64,000 bases of DNA, from assembly GCA_963556195.1 (NCBI GenBank), contig OY744537.1:19567274-19631273 (forward strand). Reading direction: 5' to 3'. Position numbers and translations under genes: made by a program. The notes below the pieces were generated by a model. That model was not told the DNA's origin and did no database searches. It was given only the letters and a program-made list of their open reading frames with translations. The stretch is from Sepiola atlantica (Eukaryota > Mollusca > Cephalopoda > Sepiida > Sepiolidae). Positions 11,185 to 21,723 of the stretch are shown here, piece after piece; the first letter of the stretch is position 1; each line of letters starts with the position of its first letter.

Positions 11185-11630
11185 AGAAATATGTAGTTTT
11201 TAAATTTTTGAAATAAGGTTTGATAATTTGCATTATTTGAACTAATATTCTCATCTTATTTGTTATTTTTGCAATGTTTCGGCCAATGTAACCGCCAAGA
11301 TTTTTCAGGTGCATTTTTTTTTTTTAACTCTGGCATCTTTATATTGAACTCGAAAATCTATACAGAATTTTCAACTAACTTTTTATTTAATCCACAGGCT
11401 AGATTGTTCTTGTTTCGTCAGCCATGACCGGATAGAAGTGTTATGTTATTCTTAGTTATTATCGGCTGTAGTAAGACTTTAACCTTCAACCCCAAGAAGT
11501 CTGTCATGGGCCAGTGACACAACGGTTATAGGCATTACTGACTATAAGTTCCAAGTGACAGTCTTCTAGGGTTTGAAGGTTCAATCCTTATTACAGGCGA
11601 TAATAACTAAGAATAACATAATAACAAAAT
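11185..11630. mobile_element. Head-to-head inverted SINE-M pair
   Basis: Left part (11185-11500) is a minus-strand SINE-M, carrying the reverse complement of its CGGCCGAAACGTT-type core near 11276. The right part (about 11500-11630) is a plus-strand head with A-box-like TGACACAACGG and B-box AGGTTCAATCCTT. The two heads are inverted copies (TTATGTTATTCTTAGTTATT versus its complement). The plus copy stops after the head. Confidence 0.65.
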
Positions 11631-12940
11631 GCAAAGAATCGTGCTGATTTTTATTGGTCATCATTGGCAAAGGTATTCGATTGCATTGTTGAGTGATAGG
11701 AACAAGTGATGTCTGTAGGTGCCACATCGGGTTGGGACAGGACCTCAGTCTAGCTCGAGATCAGGGCTTATGCTGGGGTTTAATTGGAGCAGGTCATAAT
11801 GGATGATATATTTGCAGTCCTACCAGATGCACTGCAAGACTTTGCAAGGAAGAAGTTTGACCTTTGTCGTTGTGACTCACTTTTCTGGTTGACATTAGTG
11901 TATCAACACCATTTTTCATCATCTGACCCGACAAATTTGTCAAATTCGCATGTTTTTTTTGTTTTTTTTTTATTGACATGGATCGGCCTCCTCTAGCTGG
12001 TACAATTGTTCATTATTGACCTTGGATCAATATCCTGAGCATGTTAGATCTTCAAGGCTATTATATCTAGAGCAGAAGTGCACAAACCAGTCTCTAACAC
12101 TACGGTGATTAAGACATGGCATTTGATCCAAATGTTAATACAAGAACCCATTGCAGTCATAAAGCAAACATTTACGAATATAGTATTTAGACAAATCCAA
12201 GGTACAGCATGCTGTTATACTAATAAAGATTGAGCATAGACTAAGAAATGTGTGCACTCAGATACTTTATATGTGTGTATGCTTGGCTTAGAGAACGTTC
12301 TAGAACAGTCCATCAAAATAACTGTGAGGAATGGCAAGATCTTTGTAGACAACCCGATAAGAATTAGTGGGGAATATTATAGGAAATATGCTGATGTATA
12401 CGTTCTAACAAAGCCTTCTTCTGAAGGAGATACTAACAATCGCATCATTTAAAGAATAGTAAAAACTATTAGAAAAGCCCCCCCAATTAACTGATATGGA
12501 ACAGCACTCATGATGATAAATAATTATTAATAAACGCAAAACAATAAAAACAGAAATAAAGATAAGGAAACGCCTTTCTCCTCAAAAAAGATGTGAACAA
12601 AAATTCAAATAAATATCAAGCTCTTTTGAAAAGAATAAAAACTCTGACCATCTGAAGATTTTTATAAGCATGAAACAGTTTTTTTTCCTCACAGCATGTT
12701 TTCGAAATATCTTAAAATTCACTGTTGTTATTGAGATAATTTGCTCGGTAGATTAAACAATCTATGGGAATCAATTTATAAAGTAAAATGAAGCTCAATA
12801 TTCAAACCTTTTAAATACGGGATTTTTGTGTGGCTATTTGAATTTTTCGAGCATACTCTGAATTTTTCCAGAAACGCATGTAAGTTTTTCTTTGCTCCGA
12901 AATTTACATTAACTCGCAGTATATAACTCTGAATTGTCAT

Positions 12941-12943
<3 letters not shown>
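11631..12943. other. Gene-poor stretch
   Basis: Two short plus-strand frames (11784-11996, 12252-12452) lack recognisable motifs. No repeat shared with the rest of the window was detected. Confidence 0.5.
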
Positions 12944-12987
<44 letters not shown>

Positions 12988-12990
12988 TAT
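12944..12990. repeat. (TA)n microsatellite
   Basis: About 20 TA units with one AAATATATAG end. Confidence 0.85.
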
Positions 12991-14044
12991 AGATTCATCA
13001 AGTTCAAATATATATTTATTATATAACCTCTTTTTGCCTAGAAAGGCAATGGATACTTTTTTTCTAAAAGTGTGCCTATGCAATGAATTTATTATGAAGC
13101 AAGGTTGAATAATCTCTAACAGGACTACTACTGGCATTGCTCAAGTCTAGTGGCAAGGTGCAATCCCAGATGGCCGAAAGCATTGCTAGGATAAGCGGTG
13201 AAGAGCTGGTGTTATTTAAGAATTTTCCTTCTCCTAGACTAGTTCCCCTCATTATGCTTGAGTTTCGTCTACCCTATTATTTCACTCATAGCCAAGGAAA
13301 GGAGAGATCTATTCATACCATTCTCTCGGCTATTAAAGAAAGTGGTTTCAACTTCCTAATTTAGAGATCCAACTTATAAAAACGATTAATATCTCACTAC
13401 TTGTTATATTCATTTTCTTTTTCCCATAGTTGCTTATAAATCATTAGAAAGAAGAAAGGATGAAAAGCGTTTAACAACTATCCCCGAAAGGTTATATTTT
13501 ATTTTAGACAATTTTCATTTTTATTTATGTGATGGTCAATAGGCTATTCTTAGTTGAGCTAAAGTGTTCAGATTATATTGTTAGGAGTGATTTATTTTTA
13601 TGGTCAATATTCATTGATGTATTCGTTGGAGGGTGTGAAGAAGACAAGATTTATTAGTCAAACATCAACACCCGGTAGGTGGGTCTCAACTTGTGGAAAT
13701 TAATTATCCACGGAATTCTCAGTATGGTCTTCTCCATTTTGTGAAGGGGTGCATACACGTTTACTGAATAATGTGGTCCTTTTTTTTTTTTTTTTTTAGA
13801 TAGTCATCCCATGGTCATGCCTGTAACAATATTTGTAAATAGATCCCTCCTCATCAAAACCTAAAAGAAATGTAAAACTGACAAATTTCAAGAGGTTTAA
13901 ATGTTTACAAATTTGAAAGCACAGAAGATTAAAAAAACAAACAAAACGAAAAATTTAAAAAAAAAAGAGAAAAAAAAGGCTTATATAATCACTGTTATAT
14001 GGTAAAAGAGTCTGCCGCAAGGATCCATGATCGAATAAATATAA
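12991..14044. other. Gene-poor stretch
   Basis: A 75-codon frame at 13137-13364 contains LPYYFTHS, faintly similar to frames near 8800 and 38700; probably repeat-derived. Otherwise homopolymer-rich. Confidence 0.45.
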
Positions 14045-14355
14045 ATACTAAGTAATAATCAGTTCTAAGTGACAGTCTTCTGGAGGTTAATGGTTCAATC
14101 CTCAGTACGGGTGATAATAAAAATACAATTACGAATTACTTCAGACTTCTACTTGGTCATGGTTGACGGAACGAGAACAAGCTACCCCCGTGGATTAAAT
14201 AAAGGGTGCCGTTCAAAATTCCGTACAGATTCCCAAGTTCAATAAGATGCATCTGAAGAAGGTTGGAGATTACATCGGCCGAAACGTTGTGAGAATAATA
14301 CCCAAGATGAGAACAGTAGTCCGAATAATCCAAATAATACCGGTTTGAGAGATAC
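14045..14355 (+). mobile_element. SINE-M, best single copy
   Basis: Begins in a tRNA-like head with B box GGTTCAATCCTC (about 14091-14102). The body follows (GGTCATGGTTGACGGAACGA, ACCCCCGTGGATTAAATAAA), then a core CTGAAGAAGG (14253) ... CGGCCGAAACGTTGTGAGAA (14276), then the 3' segment GATGAGAACAGTAGTCCGAA. No A-rich tail. The family is the most abundant in the window, with inverted pairs at 11.2, 39.8, 52.0 and 60.6 kb. Confidence 0.7.
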
Positions 14356-14914
14356 CAAAGGCTCTGATTGGTTGAGCAAGGTCATGTGTTAGTAGAGAGG
14401 TGCATTTTGAAATAGTTATGTGGTTAATTGAAAGTTGGGGAAAGGCAGCATAGACATTAGGTTCTCCTCATGCGCAAACCTGAAAATAGTAATAGATATA
14501 ATTATTTGTACTAGTAAATAAGCAAATTAATACTATGAATATTCAATGTTGTAATCATCCATCTACAAAGAGAGAAAACTGACATGTAAACCGTGTTAAC
14601 AATGTTGAGTCCAGGCATCATTTAAATCATGGAATGCTGAGGTTAGCAACTGCTACTGTAATGTTAATAAGTAAACACTATTACTATCATTATACTCTCC
14701 CAGTTCATAGCCAAGTTCTGTAGAATCACAAAGATATACAGTTTATTATAAACTTTATAAAGTTTATAATATGATAAAACAAAAGCAAATGACGTGTAGA
14801 TATGCTTTAAATTTTTTAACAAAAAAATACTTGATAATACATTATAAACGAGTCTCTTATTAATTATTTTTTAAAAGTTCTTATATTTTTCTCTGTAAAA
14901 TCTCTTTTGGCATA
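14356..14914. other. Stretch without a gene
   Basis: AT-rich, with a short palindrome at about 14746-14770 (AAACTTTATAAAGTTTATAA). No gene signal. Confidence 0.5.
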
Positions 14915-15091
14915 ATAGAGCGTTAGCTAATGGGTCGGGAGACTGGGGTTAAATCCTCAGTCAAGTCATACTAAAGACTCAAAAAATGGTACTTGATGCC
15001 CCCTTTGCTCAGCACTCAGCATTTTATGGTGAGTATCAAGGGTAAGTGCAACAACCCAGGGAAAGGAGTGACGCTCTCTACAACATCTGTG
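14915..15091 (+). repeat. tRNA-like SINE fragment
   Basis: GAGCGTTAGCTAATGGG followed by a B-box-like GGGGTTAAATCCTCA at 14945-14959, so a pol III head is plausible. It cannot fold as a tRNA over its full length. It is directly followed by the U2-headed SINE in opposite orientation. Confidence 0.35.
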
Positions 15092-15456
15092 TATTGATTT
15101 ACTCCTCTCCAGGAGTAAGGCACAAGGCCAGTTTTTATCTTACTCCCACAAGTAAGATGTGACCCAAGATCGGGTCGGGAAAGTGGGGTTTGAAAATCCA
15201 GCGCCCGAGAGGTGAGCACTCTGGCCATTAAAAATTGCATTCCCCGGTAGGGGCGCCTCAGGCAGTAAGCAATAAACTTACTCCTCCCCAAAGAGAGGAG
15301 GCGAAGCCTGGGAGGGTGCACCTCCTAGAACTGCACAGAACAGACCCATAGACCAGCGTAAATCAAGCTCCGAAGGCCAAGACAATACCAGTCTATGGGG
15401 TGCAGTATCCATCGGAACAGATACTACACTTTAATCTTAGCCAAAAGGCCAAGAAC
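15092..15456 (-). mobile_element. U2 snRNA-headed SINE
   Basis: On the minus strand the 5' end reads GTTCTTGGCCTTTTGGCTAA then GATTAAAGTGTAGTATCTGTTC. This matches the first ~45 nt of U2 snRNA, including the branch-point-pairing GTAGTA. A body follows containing CTGGTATTGTCTTGGCC, AGTTCTAGGAGGTGCACC and a TGGCCAGAGTGCTCACC segment, ending in GGAGAGGAGTAAATCAATAC. It is not a U2 gene: stem-loops II-IV and the Sm site are absent. A CTTGGCCTTCGG segment about 70 bases downstream looks like a second, diverged head. An internal deletion removes the GCCTGGGCAGCCCCGTCGGC block present in other copies. Confidence 0.8.
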
Positions 15457-15948
15457 CAACGAAAAGGGAGCCTTCAAGTTGCCATTTTCTGTGTATCAGC
15501 ACTTTGAGTAACAGTACGATGGTGAATGTTGGCGTCGTCTTGTCTGTAGAGCATATCAAGTCTAAGATATCATGTAGCTCTGGTAAATATCCTCTTCGCG
15601 GCTCCGAAGAATCCTGTTCCGTAAATACTGTTGATGAATTTATCATTGATCTCTTGCATAGATATATTAGTCTCCGTAGTCTAGATCGTGTATTTTAGCA
15701 GTCTGATTTAATTCGTTTAACGTATCTCAGACGTTTCAGATCCATTCCTGGCTCTAGAAATTGGTGTAAATTCTATAAATATGTTCTAATACTTTCTTTT
15801 ACGCCCACATTGCCCATTTAATGGCAGCATGTCTATTTCTGGTCACGTGATCTAAAAAAAAAAAAAATATATAGATCTCGAAAAATTAGTTATATCTTTG
15901 TTTAAACGCAGGCAGTTAATAAAATTTAGTAACGGCACTATTCATTCC
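15457..15948. other. Stretch without a gene
   Basis: Overlapping short frames on both strands (15437-15646 and 15504-15698) show no known motif. Nothing else recognised. Confidence 0.5.
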
Positions 15949-16012
15949 TGTTATATCAATGGCATGGTAGTTAGATTTTTTGGTAAAACCACCACCGTGC
16001 CATTGATATAAC
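15949..16012. repeat. Short hairpin, 23-24 bp arms
   Basis: TGTTATATCAATGGCATGGT (15949) is repeated inverted at 15990-16012 with about three mismatches and an 18-base loop. Too little to assign as a miRNA precursor. Confidence 0.7.
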
Positions 16013-16204
16013 AATTTTTTTTTATAAGATGTTAAGACTCTTGCTAATTCCAGCTTTAAGGGACGCTCAATATTCTTATTAAATCCTCAATCTCAAATAA
16101 GTTTGGATCTGTTAAGCTGATTGGTCCAGAGCAGAACTACCTTCGATGTGGTGTCAAATTTGGAGCAATCAGTTTAAAACTAGCTCTGATTGGTTGGTTT
16201 GTCT

Positions 16205-16330
16205 GATTTTTTTTTTTTTTACCCTTATTCACCCCAAACAAGGGGGCACATTGCCACTGGGATGTAAGGGGCTACTATTAGGGACCATGCCTATAGGGAC
16301 ACTCTAAGTAAGGAGTTATGCAGCGAGATG
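16205..16330 (-). repeat. LINE-C 3' end
   Basis: Minus strand reads TAGTAGCCCCTTACATCCCA, GGCAATGTGCCCCCTTGTTT and GGGGTGAATAAGGGT, then A-rich. This is the same 3' terminus that follows the LINE-C frames at 31190 and 44660. Confidence 0.65.
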
Positions 16331-16539
16331 TCTGTTCACATTACATTTAAATTTCTGCATGTCGGTACAGTCAGAAACAAGGAAGGAATTCCAAAATCTA
16401 ACAGTTTAATGTCAAATCAACCTATTTTTGTTTATTTAATGCCGAAACACAATACCTATTGTAAAATTTTAAATCACTAGTATTCGAAATCTAGTGGGCC
16501 ATTATCTCTTCTCTTCCCTACAAAAGAGACGCTACTAGT

Positions 16540-16950
16540 CTTTCTCTACTCTATCGTTATTTTCGTGGTAGGTGCTCAACTGAGCTCCAATCTCTGTAGA
16601 GTATTCACAGTAAGGACTCGTCTATCTACAACCACTTAAGGAATTTTTCTTTCTTCCTCTGTATATTTAGGACTAAGAGGAACTTCCATCAGCAACGTTT
16701 CTTCCCAAGAATTTATAATCTGTGGAATACGATACCATAGGGTTGTTTCTCAGCTGACTACAACATGGTTGTTTTAAAGTCCAATGTTTATAAATTCTTG
16801 CTGTCCACTTAAATAATGAATTTCACCCATCGTTTACCATCCTTTCAAGGTATTGTCCATCGCCAACTGACATTAACCCTTATCCTCGAATAGCCTTTGG
16901 GCCTCAATAAGTTGTGACTCTCAAGTAAAAAAAAAAAAAAAAAAAAAAAA
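16540..16950 (+). pseudogene. LINE-D C-terminus with poly(A)
   Basis: A plus-strand frame interrupted by stops reads LLYRYFRGRC, then NFHQQRFFPRIYNLWNTIP and NVYKFLLST before a stop near 16812. The RFFPRxxNLWNxIP string is characteristic of the extreme C-terminus of CR1/Jockey-like reverse transcriptase polyproteins. An untranslated segment and a 24-base poly(A) tail (16927-16950) follow. Strongly 5'-truncated, as expected from target-primed reverse transcription. A related minus-strand piece lies at 39000-39500. Confidence 0.65.
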
Positions 16951-17376
16951 TTATTGCATACAATTAAGTGAACACAAGTTTAACCTGTAGTTTGGGGTAC
17001 ATTTCCAATCCATACTCATCCCAGCAGTATTAGTGAATAAATGACCACAATAGATGAAATTGGATTTGAATTGAACTCTGTATAGCGGATTCCATAATCC
17101 GTAATGACATCCATTAAACCAATCATGCACCCTCACCAGCTTTATATTCAACATAGAGTTTTTGAAATAACAGACTAGTTCTAAATATCAGAATGCTGAG
17201 CAATTATGTTATGTTTGTTTTTTTCTAAAAAAGAATTCGATTTTTAATTAACTGTATAGATGTTATGCTTTTGCATAGCTTAAACATTTACTATTTCAGG
17301 ATATAAAAAAGACAATATAAGTGGTTATAAATAAAATTTATGTCTTACCTGCTGATAAAAGAACATTTTTGAAGAA
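16951..17376. other. Stretch without a gene
   Basis: AT-rich; a 67-codon minus frame has no recognisable motif. Confidence 0.5.
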
Positions 17377-17690
17377 TCTAATATACAGAGTAAAGTCAGT
17401 CTCTTTCTCAACTTTTGTCATCAATAGCTTTTGTTCTACAAAATCAATATTTGATTCTGGTACGTCAGTTTTTCTTGTGGATCGTTGCAGCATGTTGTTA
17501 AGAACAATAAAATGTAATCTGATTTAATTCCTTCCAGAAAATATTTTGACCGGGTTGGAATTATTTTCATGCAGATGCCATTTTAAAAAAGGGACATAAC
17601 TCTGTATTCGTTAATACAGTTACTCCCCTTTGGAACCAAAATAATATTTTGTAAGAAAGAAAAATGCAGAGTCCAAAAAACAAACCAATT
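17377..17690 (-). repeat. Dispersed repeat R7
   Basis: The reverse complement matches 24950-25230 in order: GGTAACTCTGTAT..., CCGG...AGTATTTTCTGGAA, AACATACTGCAACGATCCAC, AATATTGATTTTGTA, GAGACTGACTTTACTTT. A further fragment lies near 56925-56960. Non-coding. Confidence 0.65.
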
Positions 17691-18188
17691 GCAAGTAAAA
17701 ACACAGGCGACCAACGCCAGATAGGTACAACTAGTAATTACTACAGTCATAATTTTTTGTTTCTTTTCCCTTTATATTCTGAGGCTTAATTTAGCTTAGC
17801 ATCATTGTCAACTATCCAAGAGGGACCAACCTCTGGGGGGACTTTCAATCTAACTTCTATAGAAAGCTGTCAGGTTTCTGATCAAAGTAGGATTGTAAAT
17901 TGAAAGAACCTATCTCTCTTTCTCTCTATATATAAAGCAAAGTTGTCTGTCTGTGTGTTGCGGCATCACTATTAAACAGCTGATCTAAGTGCCAAACTCA
18001 CTGCAGATTTGGAATCGGCACTATTGATCCAATGTTCTTATCGATTTCAGAAGTTCTTGAACCTTTTTTAAAACTCCATATTCTAAATTAAAGTACATAA
18101 AATTAACATTAGAAACAAATGTTCCGACATTTTTAGCTTTCCTTTCCAGTTTAATATTTTCTTTTATTAACCGACCGAACAACATACT
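17691..18188. other. Stretch without a gene
   Basis: No gene. A GCAAAGTTGTCTGTCTGTGT block near 17937 resembles the starts of other low-copy repeats, but no second copy is in the window. Confidence 0.5.
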
Positions 18189-18190
18189 TA

Positions 18191-19415
18191 ACACATAACT
18201 CAATAAATCCAGGGCCTGGCATAGATAGCACCACTAATAAAAATCCGTATGATTTTTATAAAGTACTAACCTTCAAATGGCACGTGTCAAAATTTGAACT
18301 CAATCGGATTATTAGTTTACGAATTACAGTTAAGTGAAGCTACCGTTGCAAATTTTCAAAACAATGGAAAAATCTGAATTTCGTGTGTTGATAAAGCATT
18401 GCTTTCTGATGAGAAAAATATTGTTCAAGCAAAGTAATGGCTTGATGAGTGTTATTTGGACTCTGCTCATTCAGGAACAACAGTTAAGAGGTGGTATGCT
18501 GACTTTAAACGTGGTCGTACAGACATAAATGATACTGAACAAATTCGTCAGTTGTCCGGGAAACCATAAAAAAAAGTCCACAAACTTATTTTGGTTGATT
18601 GTAAATTGAAGTCGCGTGAGATAGCGGAAAAGTTGAAAATATCAGAATTCATTTTTGCATGAACAATTGTCAATGAGAAAGCTGTGTTCAATGTAAGTGC
18701 CATGTTTGCTCACAGTCAATAAAAACAATGCGTCAACTATTCAAAGCGTTGTTTTCAACTGTTTCAACACAACAAAAAGAAGTTTTTGCATCAATATGTG
18801 GCAATAAATGAAACTTGGATCCACTACTTCACTCCGGAGTCAACTTGTCAATAAGCTGGGTGGACAGCAGCAGGTAAAAGCTGTCCAAAGCGCTCAAAGA
18901 TTAAAAAAACATCAGCAGGTAAAGTTTTGGCCTCTGTATTTTGAGATGTGCAACATATTTTGTTCATTGATTATCTTCTATAAGAACCATAAATAGTGAA
19001 TATTATATAGCATTATTGATGCTTTTGATGAAAGAAATTGCAAAAAAATGACCGCAAATGAAGAAGAAAAAATGCCCTTTCACCAAGACAATGCACCGTG
19101 TCAGAAGTTAATTACAACAGTGGCAAAACTATATGAATTTCACTTTGAATATCTTCTGCACCCGCCCTATTCTCCAGCAACTACTAGCTGTTTGTAGACC
19201 TCAAAAGAATGCTTCAGGATTTGGCTCCAATAAAGAAGTGATATCGGGAACTGAGGCCAAAAACAAATCGTTCTACAAAAAAGACATTGAATTTTTAAAG
19301 AAGCATTGGAATCACTGCATCACTTTAGAAGGGGAGACTGTTGATGAAAAAAGTCGAATTTTGCCTAAAAGTTGTTGTTTTATTAGTTAAGCTTAGGGTT
19401 TATTAAGTAGTGTGT
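18191..19415 (+). mobile_element. mariner element, copy 1 (defective)
   Basis: A 1225-bp element flanked by TA target duplications (18189-18190 and 19416-19417). Left terminus ACACATAACTCAATAAATCC; the right terminus, inverted, reads ACACACTACTTAATAAACCC. The length fits the mariner family (~1.3 kb). It shares most of its length with the copy at 44708-45979. Confidence 0.88.
18364..19390 (+). pseudogene. mariner transposase pseudogene, copy 1
   Basis: The frame starts MEKSEFRVLIKHCFLM and ends near LPKSCCFIS, but several frameshifts and internal stops break it. Segments recognisable as the HTH region (AEKLKISE), the first catalytic block (NETWIHYF), the second (FHQDNAPCQ) and the C-terminal FYKKDIEFLKKHWNHCITLEG are spread over two frames. 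The first catalytic Asp is Asn here (AAT at 18807-18809). The second Asp is kept (19087-19089). The third block is lost in a short deletion after HPPYSP. Known mariner transposases need all three Asp residues, so this copy cannot be active. Confidence 0.85.
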
Positions 19416-19680
19416 TATACTAAGAGTTTATACTTTCCACGTCAAATCCTAGTACACTATTTGACATACTGTTTTATTTTGAAGAGAAAACATTTATCCT
19501 TTTCTTATTGAAAATGGATAAAAAATATTTGAATGTTCACTAATATTTTTATATTTATGTTTCTTTATTTTAGACAATCAAACTATTTTAGATCTATGTG
19601 GAGAAGTACAACAGACTTTTGATCTTGTATCCCTACACCAAACCCATTTAAGTAGGTTAAAAAGACAAAATATTTTCGTT

Positions 19681-19760
19681 TGATCGATGGCCGTGTGGAT
19701 AAAGCGTTTGCCTTCAGTTCCAATATTTTATGCCATCGTGAGTTTGAATCTCACACTAGA
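19681..19760 (+). pseudogene. tRNA-like sequence (Leu/Ser type), not functional
   Basis: A box TGGCCGTGTGGATAAAGCG (from 19688) and a good T arm GTGAG-TTTGAAT-CTCAC (19738-19754). The 7 bases before the A box do not pair with those after the T arm, so no acceptor stem forms. Best read as a SINE head or tRNA relic. Confidence 0.5.
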
Positions 19761-20104
19761 CATTTTTTTGTTTGTTATAACATTCCAGTTATTTCCTAGC
19801 CGATATCGATCATCATAATCCTGAATATTTTTTTTTTTTTAAATAAAAAAAATGGATGAAAAATATTCAATAGATCTTAATTTCTAATCTTAGCTATAAA
19901 ATTTAAGATAAATTGAGTAATCTGGCATAGACAGGTACTTCAGTTAGTTATAACAACTAAAAAAAAGCACAAAACTGATTGTAATTGTCTAATGCGAAAA
20001 CGTATCTGATGTGTATGTGTGTGATACTGTCACTGAAGTTTCATAACAAAATAAAACTGTTATTGTCACCATAAGTAAATTTATTTTTCTACCATTGCCT
20101 TGAA
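19761..20104. other. Stretch without a gene
   Basis: AT-rich; nothing recognised. Confidence 0.5.
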
Positions 20105-20715
20105 TTGCTTGGTAAACAATCAAAATCTTCCGACCCTGGTGATATTATCTGTGCTGGTTGGGGATGTGAATTAAGTTCGATCTCTGATGCACAGGGCAAA
20201 TTTTGTGAGCTTCCCATCTTAACCTGTTGTTCACTTTCACTTGTTACTCAAAGTCGAGTTTATAACAGCTATGTCCATAGTGCCATGTTACATGTGAATG
20301 ATTACTGAGCTCCTACTAACTCTGCCTTTCTGAGGACGTAGAGGAATGGCATGGCTATGGTTCGGTGGATTTATGGTGTGTCTTGGCGACAGAATTAGTT
20401 CTGATTCCCTGCTGCTGAGGCTGAAGGTGCCCAGACTGGAGTTCATTGCGAACACATACGGTGGTATGAACATGTTGAACGAAGCTTTAATTGGATAAAC
20501 AGTTGTATACACATCTCAATTGAGGGTAATTGAGGAAAAGGCAGGTCGAAGAAGACTTTGAATGACTCGGTCAAAGATGACCTCAAGCAATGGTACATCG
20601 AAACCACTGTAAATGATAGGGTTTCATGGATAAAGTTACTTTGTGATGCCATTGCTAACGTGCAACCCATATCTGATGTGGAAAAGACGTTAGAGGAAGA
20701 AGACATAGCCAAATG
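20105..20715 (+). pseudogene. LINE-B C-terminal remnant
   Basis: Plus-strand segments across frames read ELPILTC.SLSLVTQSRVYN, SAMLHVNDYWAPTNSAF, MVRWIYGVSWRDRISSDSLL, then a WI-NSCIHI...KGRSKKTWNESVKDDLKQW segment, ending ...EEEDIAK before a stop near 20713. This order (KGRVYNxxVRSAMLHGSE, MIRWxCGV, GRGRPKKTW) is the C-terminal region of a RTE/CR1-like LINE downstream of the reverse transcriptase. Upstream RT is missing. Two or more frameshifts and some stops show it is dead. Confidence 0.75.
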
Positions 20716-21058
20716 ATCTCACTGAATCTCTGTTCTACTATCACTTTTATTAGGTATTTTTCAAATTCAAAGCATTTTCACTTGAACTCGAGCAAAGGAT
20801 TTTCCCATTAAGCCCTTTTTTTATCGTAAAAGCAGAAGTTTTCTAATTTTTCCTCATAAAAAAGAAGATATTAATGCCTTTTAACCAAAATTCATTAAAA
20901 CCACATCCACCCATTGAAATGGAAAACTTACTAAAATGTTATGTCTCATCAAACAGTACACTTTAATGTCCAGCCAATCTTTAGAAACAGCTTACATTTT
21001 TTTTAATTAGCACCTCAGGAAAGATATCCTCCACTTCCAACATTTTATAATAAAGAGG
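20716..21058. other. Stretch without a gene
   Basis: AT-rich, nothing recognised. Confidence 0.5.
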
Positions 21059-21160
21059 TGTGTGTGTGTGTGTGTGGGGGGGTGGGTGGGTGTGTGTGTG
21101 TGTGGGTGTGTGTGTGTGTGTGTGTGGGGGGGTGGGGGTGTTGGTGTGGGTGTGTGTGAA
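21059..21160. repeat. (TG)n with G-runs
   Basis: TG dinucleotides broken by GGGGGG and GGTGGG blocks, repeated twice in similar order. The minus-strand Thr/Pro/His frame here is a by-product. Confidence 0.9.
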
Positions 21161-21310
21161 ATGCTTCCCTTCTTGGTTTAAACTCTCTGATAAGTGAAAT
21201 CGCCAACTGTCATTAGCATAAAATGCATTGCTCTTTGTGTAAACAAATTGAGCTCTCCAGCAATTGATAATGTTTATATTGACATTTTGCTTACTCTCAG
21301 CTAGTGCCAA

Positions 21311-21445
21311 ATGATAGCCGAGTGGTTAAGACTATCATTGAGACGGTCGAGTTTCGATCCCACGTTGAGGCACTTGCTTGTCTAGCCACACTGAAGAGCG
21401 AAACAATCTGTCTGTCTGGATGACTAAAATGTGTCCCTTTCTGGA
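21311..21445 (+). mobile_element. tRNA-Leu/Ser-headed SINE with reduced hammerhead
   Basis: Strong A box TAGCCGAGTGGTTAAG (21315) and B box GTTTCGATCCC (21351-21361) at tRNA-like spacing. The 3' core TCTAGCCACACTGAAGAGCG then AAACAATCTGTCTGTC is shared with the SINEs at 1257 and 21724. No (TA)n tail; it continues into repeat X (21470-21540). Confidence 0.75.
21388..21415 (+). ncRNA. Hammerhead-like core lacking helix II
   Basis: Core CTGAAGA (21391-21397) is perfect. Only GC separates it from GAAA (21400-21403), against a 13-base stem-loop in sister copies. Helix III is AC/GT with loop AATCT, cleavage base C (21412), helix I ACA/TGT. The missing helix II should abolish or greatly weaken cleavage. 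Confidence 0.45.
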
Positions 21446-21469
21446 AAATATATGTACGTAATATATTAT

Positions 21470-21700
21470 GAGTGTACAGCCTCTGTTAAAAATTATAGAA
21501 AAAAATTTATGCTTTGCCAATGTTCGCACCAATATTAATATAAATTATTTTGTTTTTCTAAGCGTTCCAGTTTGAGACGTTTTCTTTCTTTTTACTTTTC
21601 TTGTAACTTCAGCAATTGAGACGTTATTTCATATGAATATTAATGCGAACACTGGCGAATCATATTTTTTTTGTCGTTTTTGTGCAGAGGGTGTACACTA
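21470..21700. repeat. Repeat X, inverted half-copies
   Basis: 21470-21540 (+) carries GTGTACAGCCTCTGTTAAAA and TGCTTTGCCAATGTTCGCAC. 21640-21700 carries the inverted equivalent (GCGAACACTGGCGAATCATA, GCAGAGGGTGTACACTAA). A third copy is at 31265-31345 (+). Non-coding. Confidence 0.6.
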
Positions 21701-21723
21701 ATTTGTGTGTGTATGTATGTGTG

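Noticed and set aside
19681..19760. Functional tRNA gene
   Set aside because: A box and T arm are good but no acceptor stem forms and the anticodon arm is not regular.
20981..21310. 109-codon minus frame rich in Thr/His/Pro
   Set aside because: Driven by the (TG)n tract at 21059-21160.
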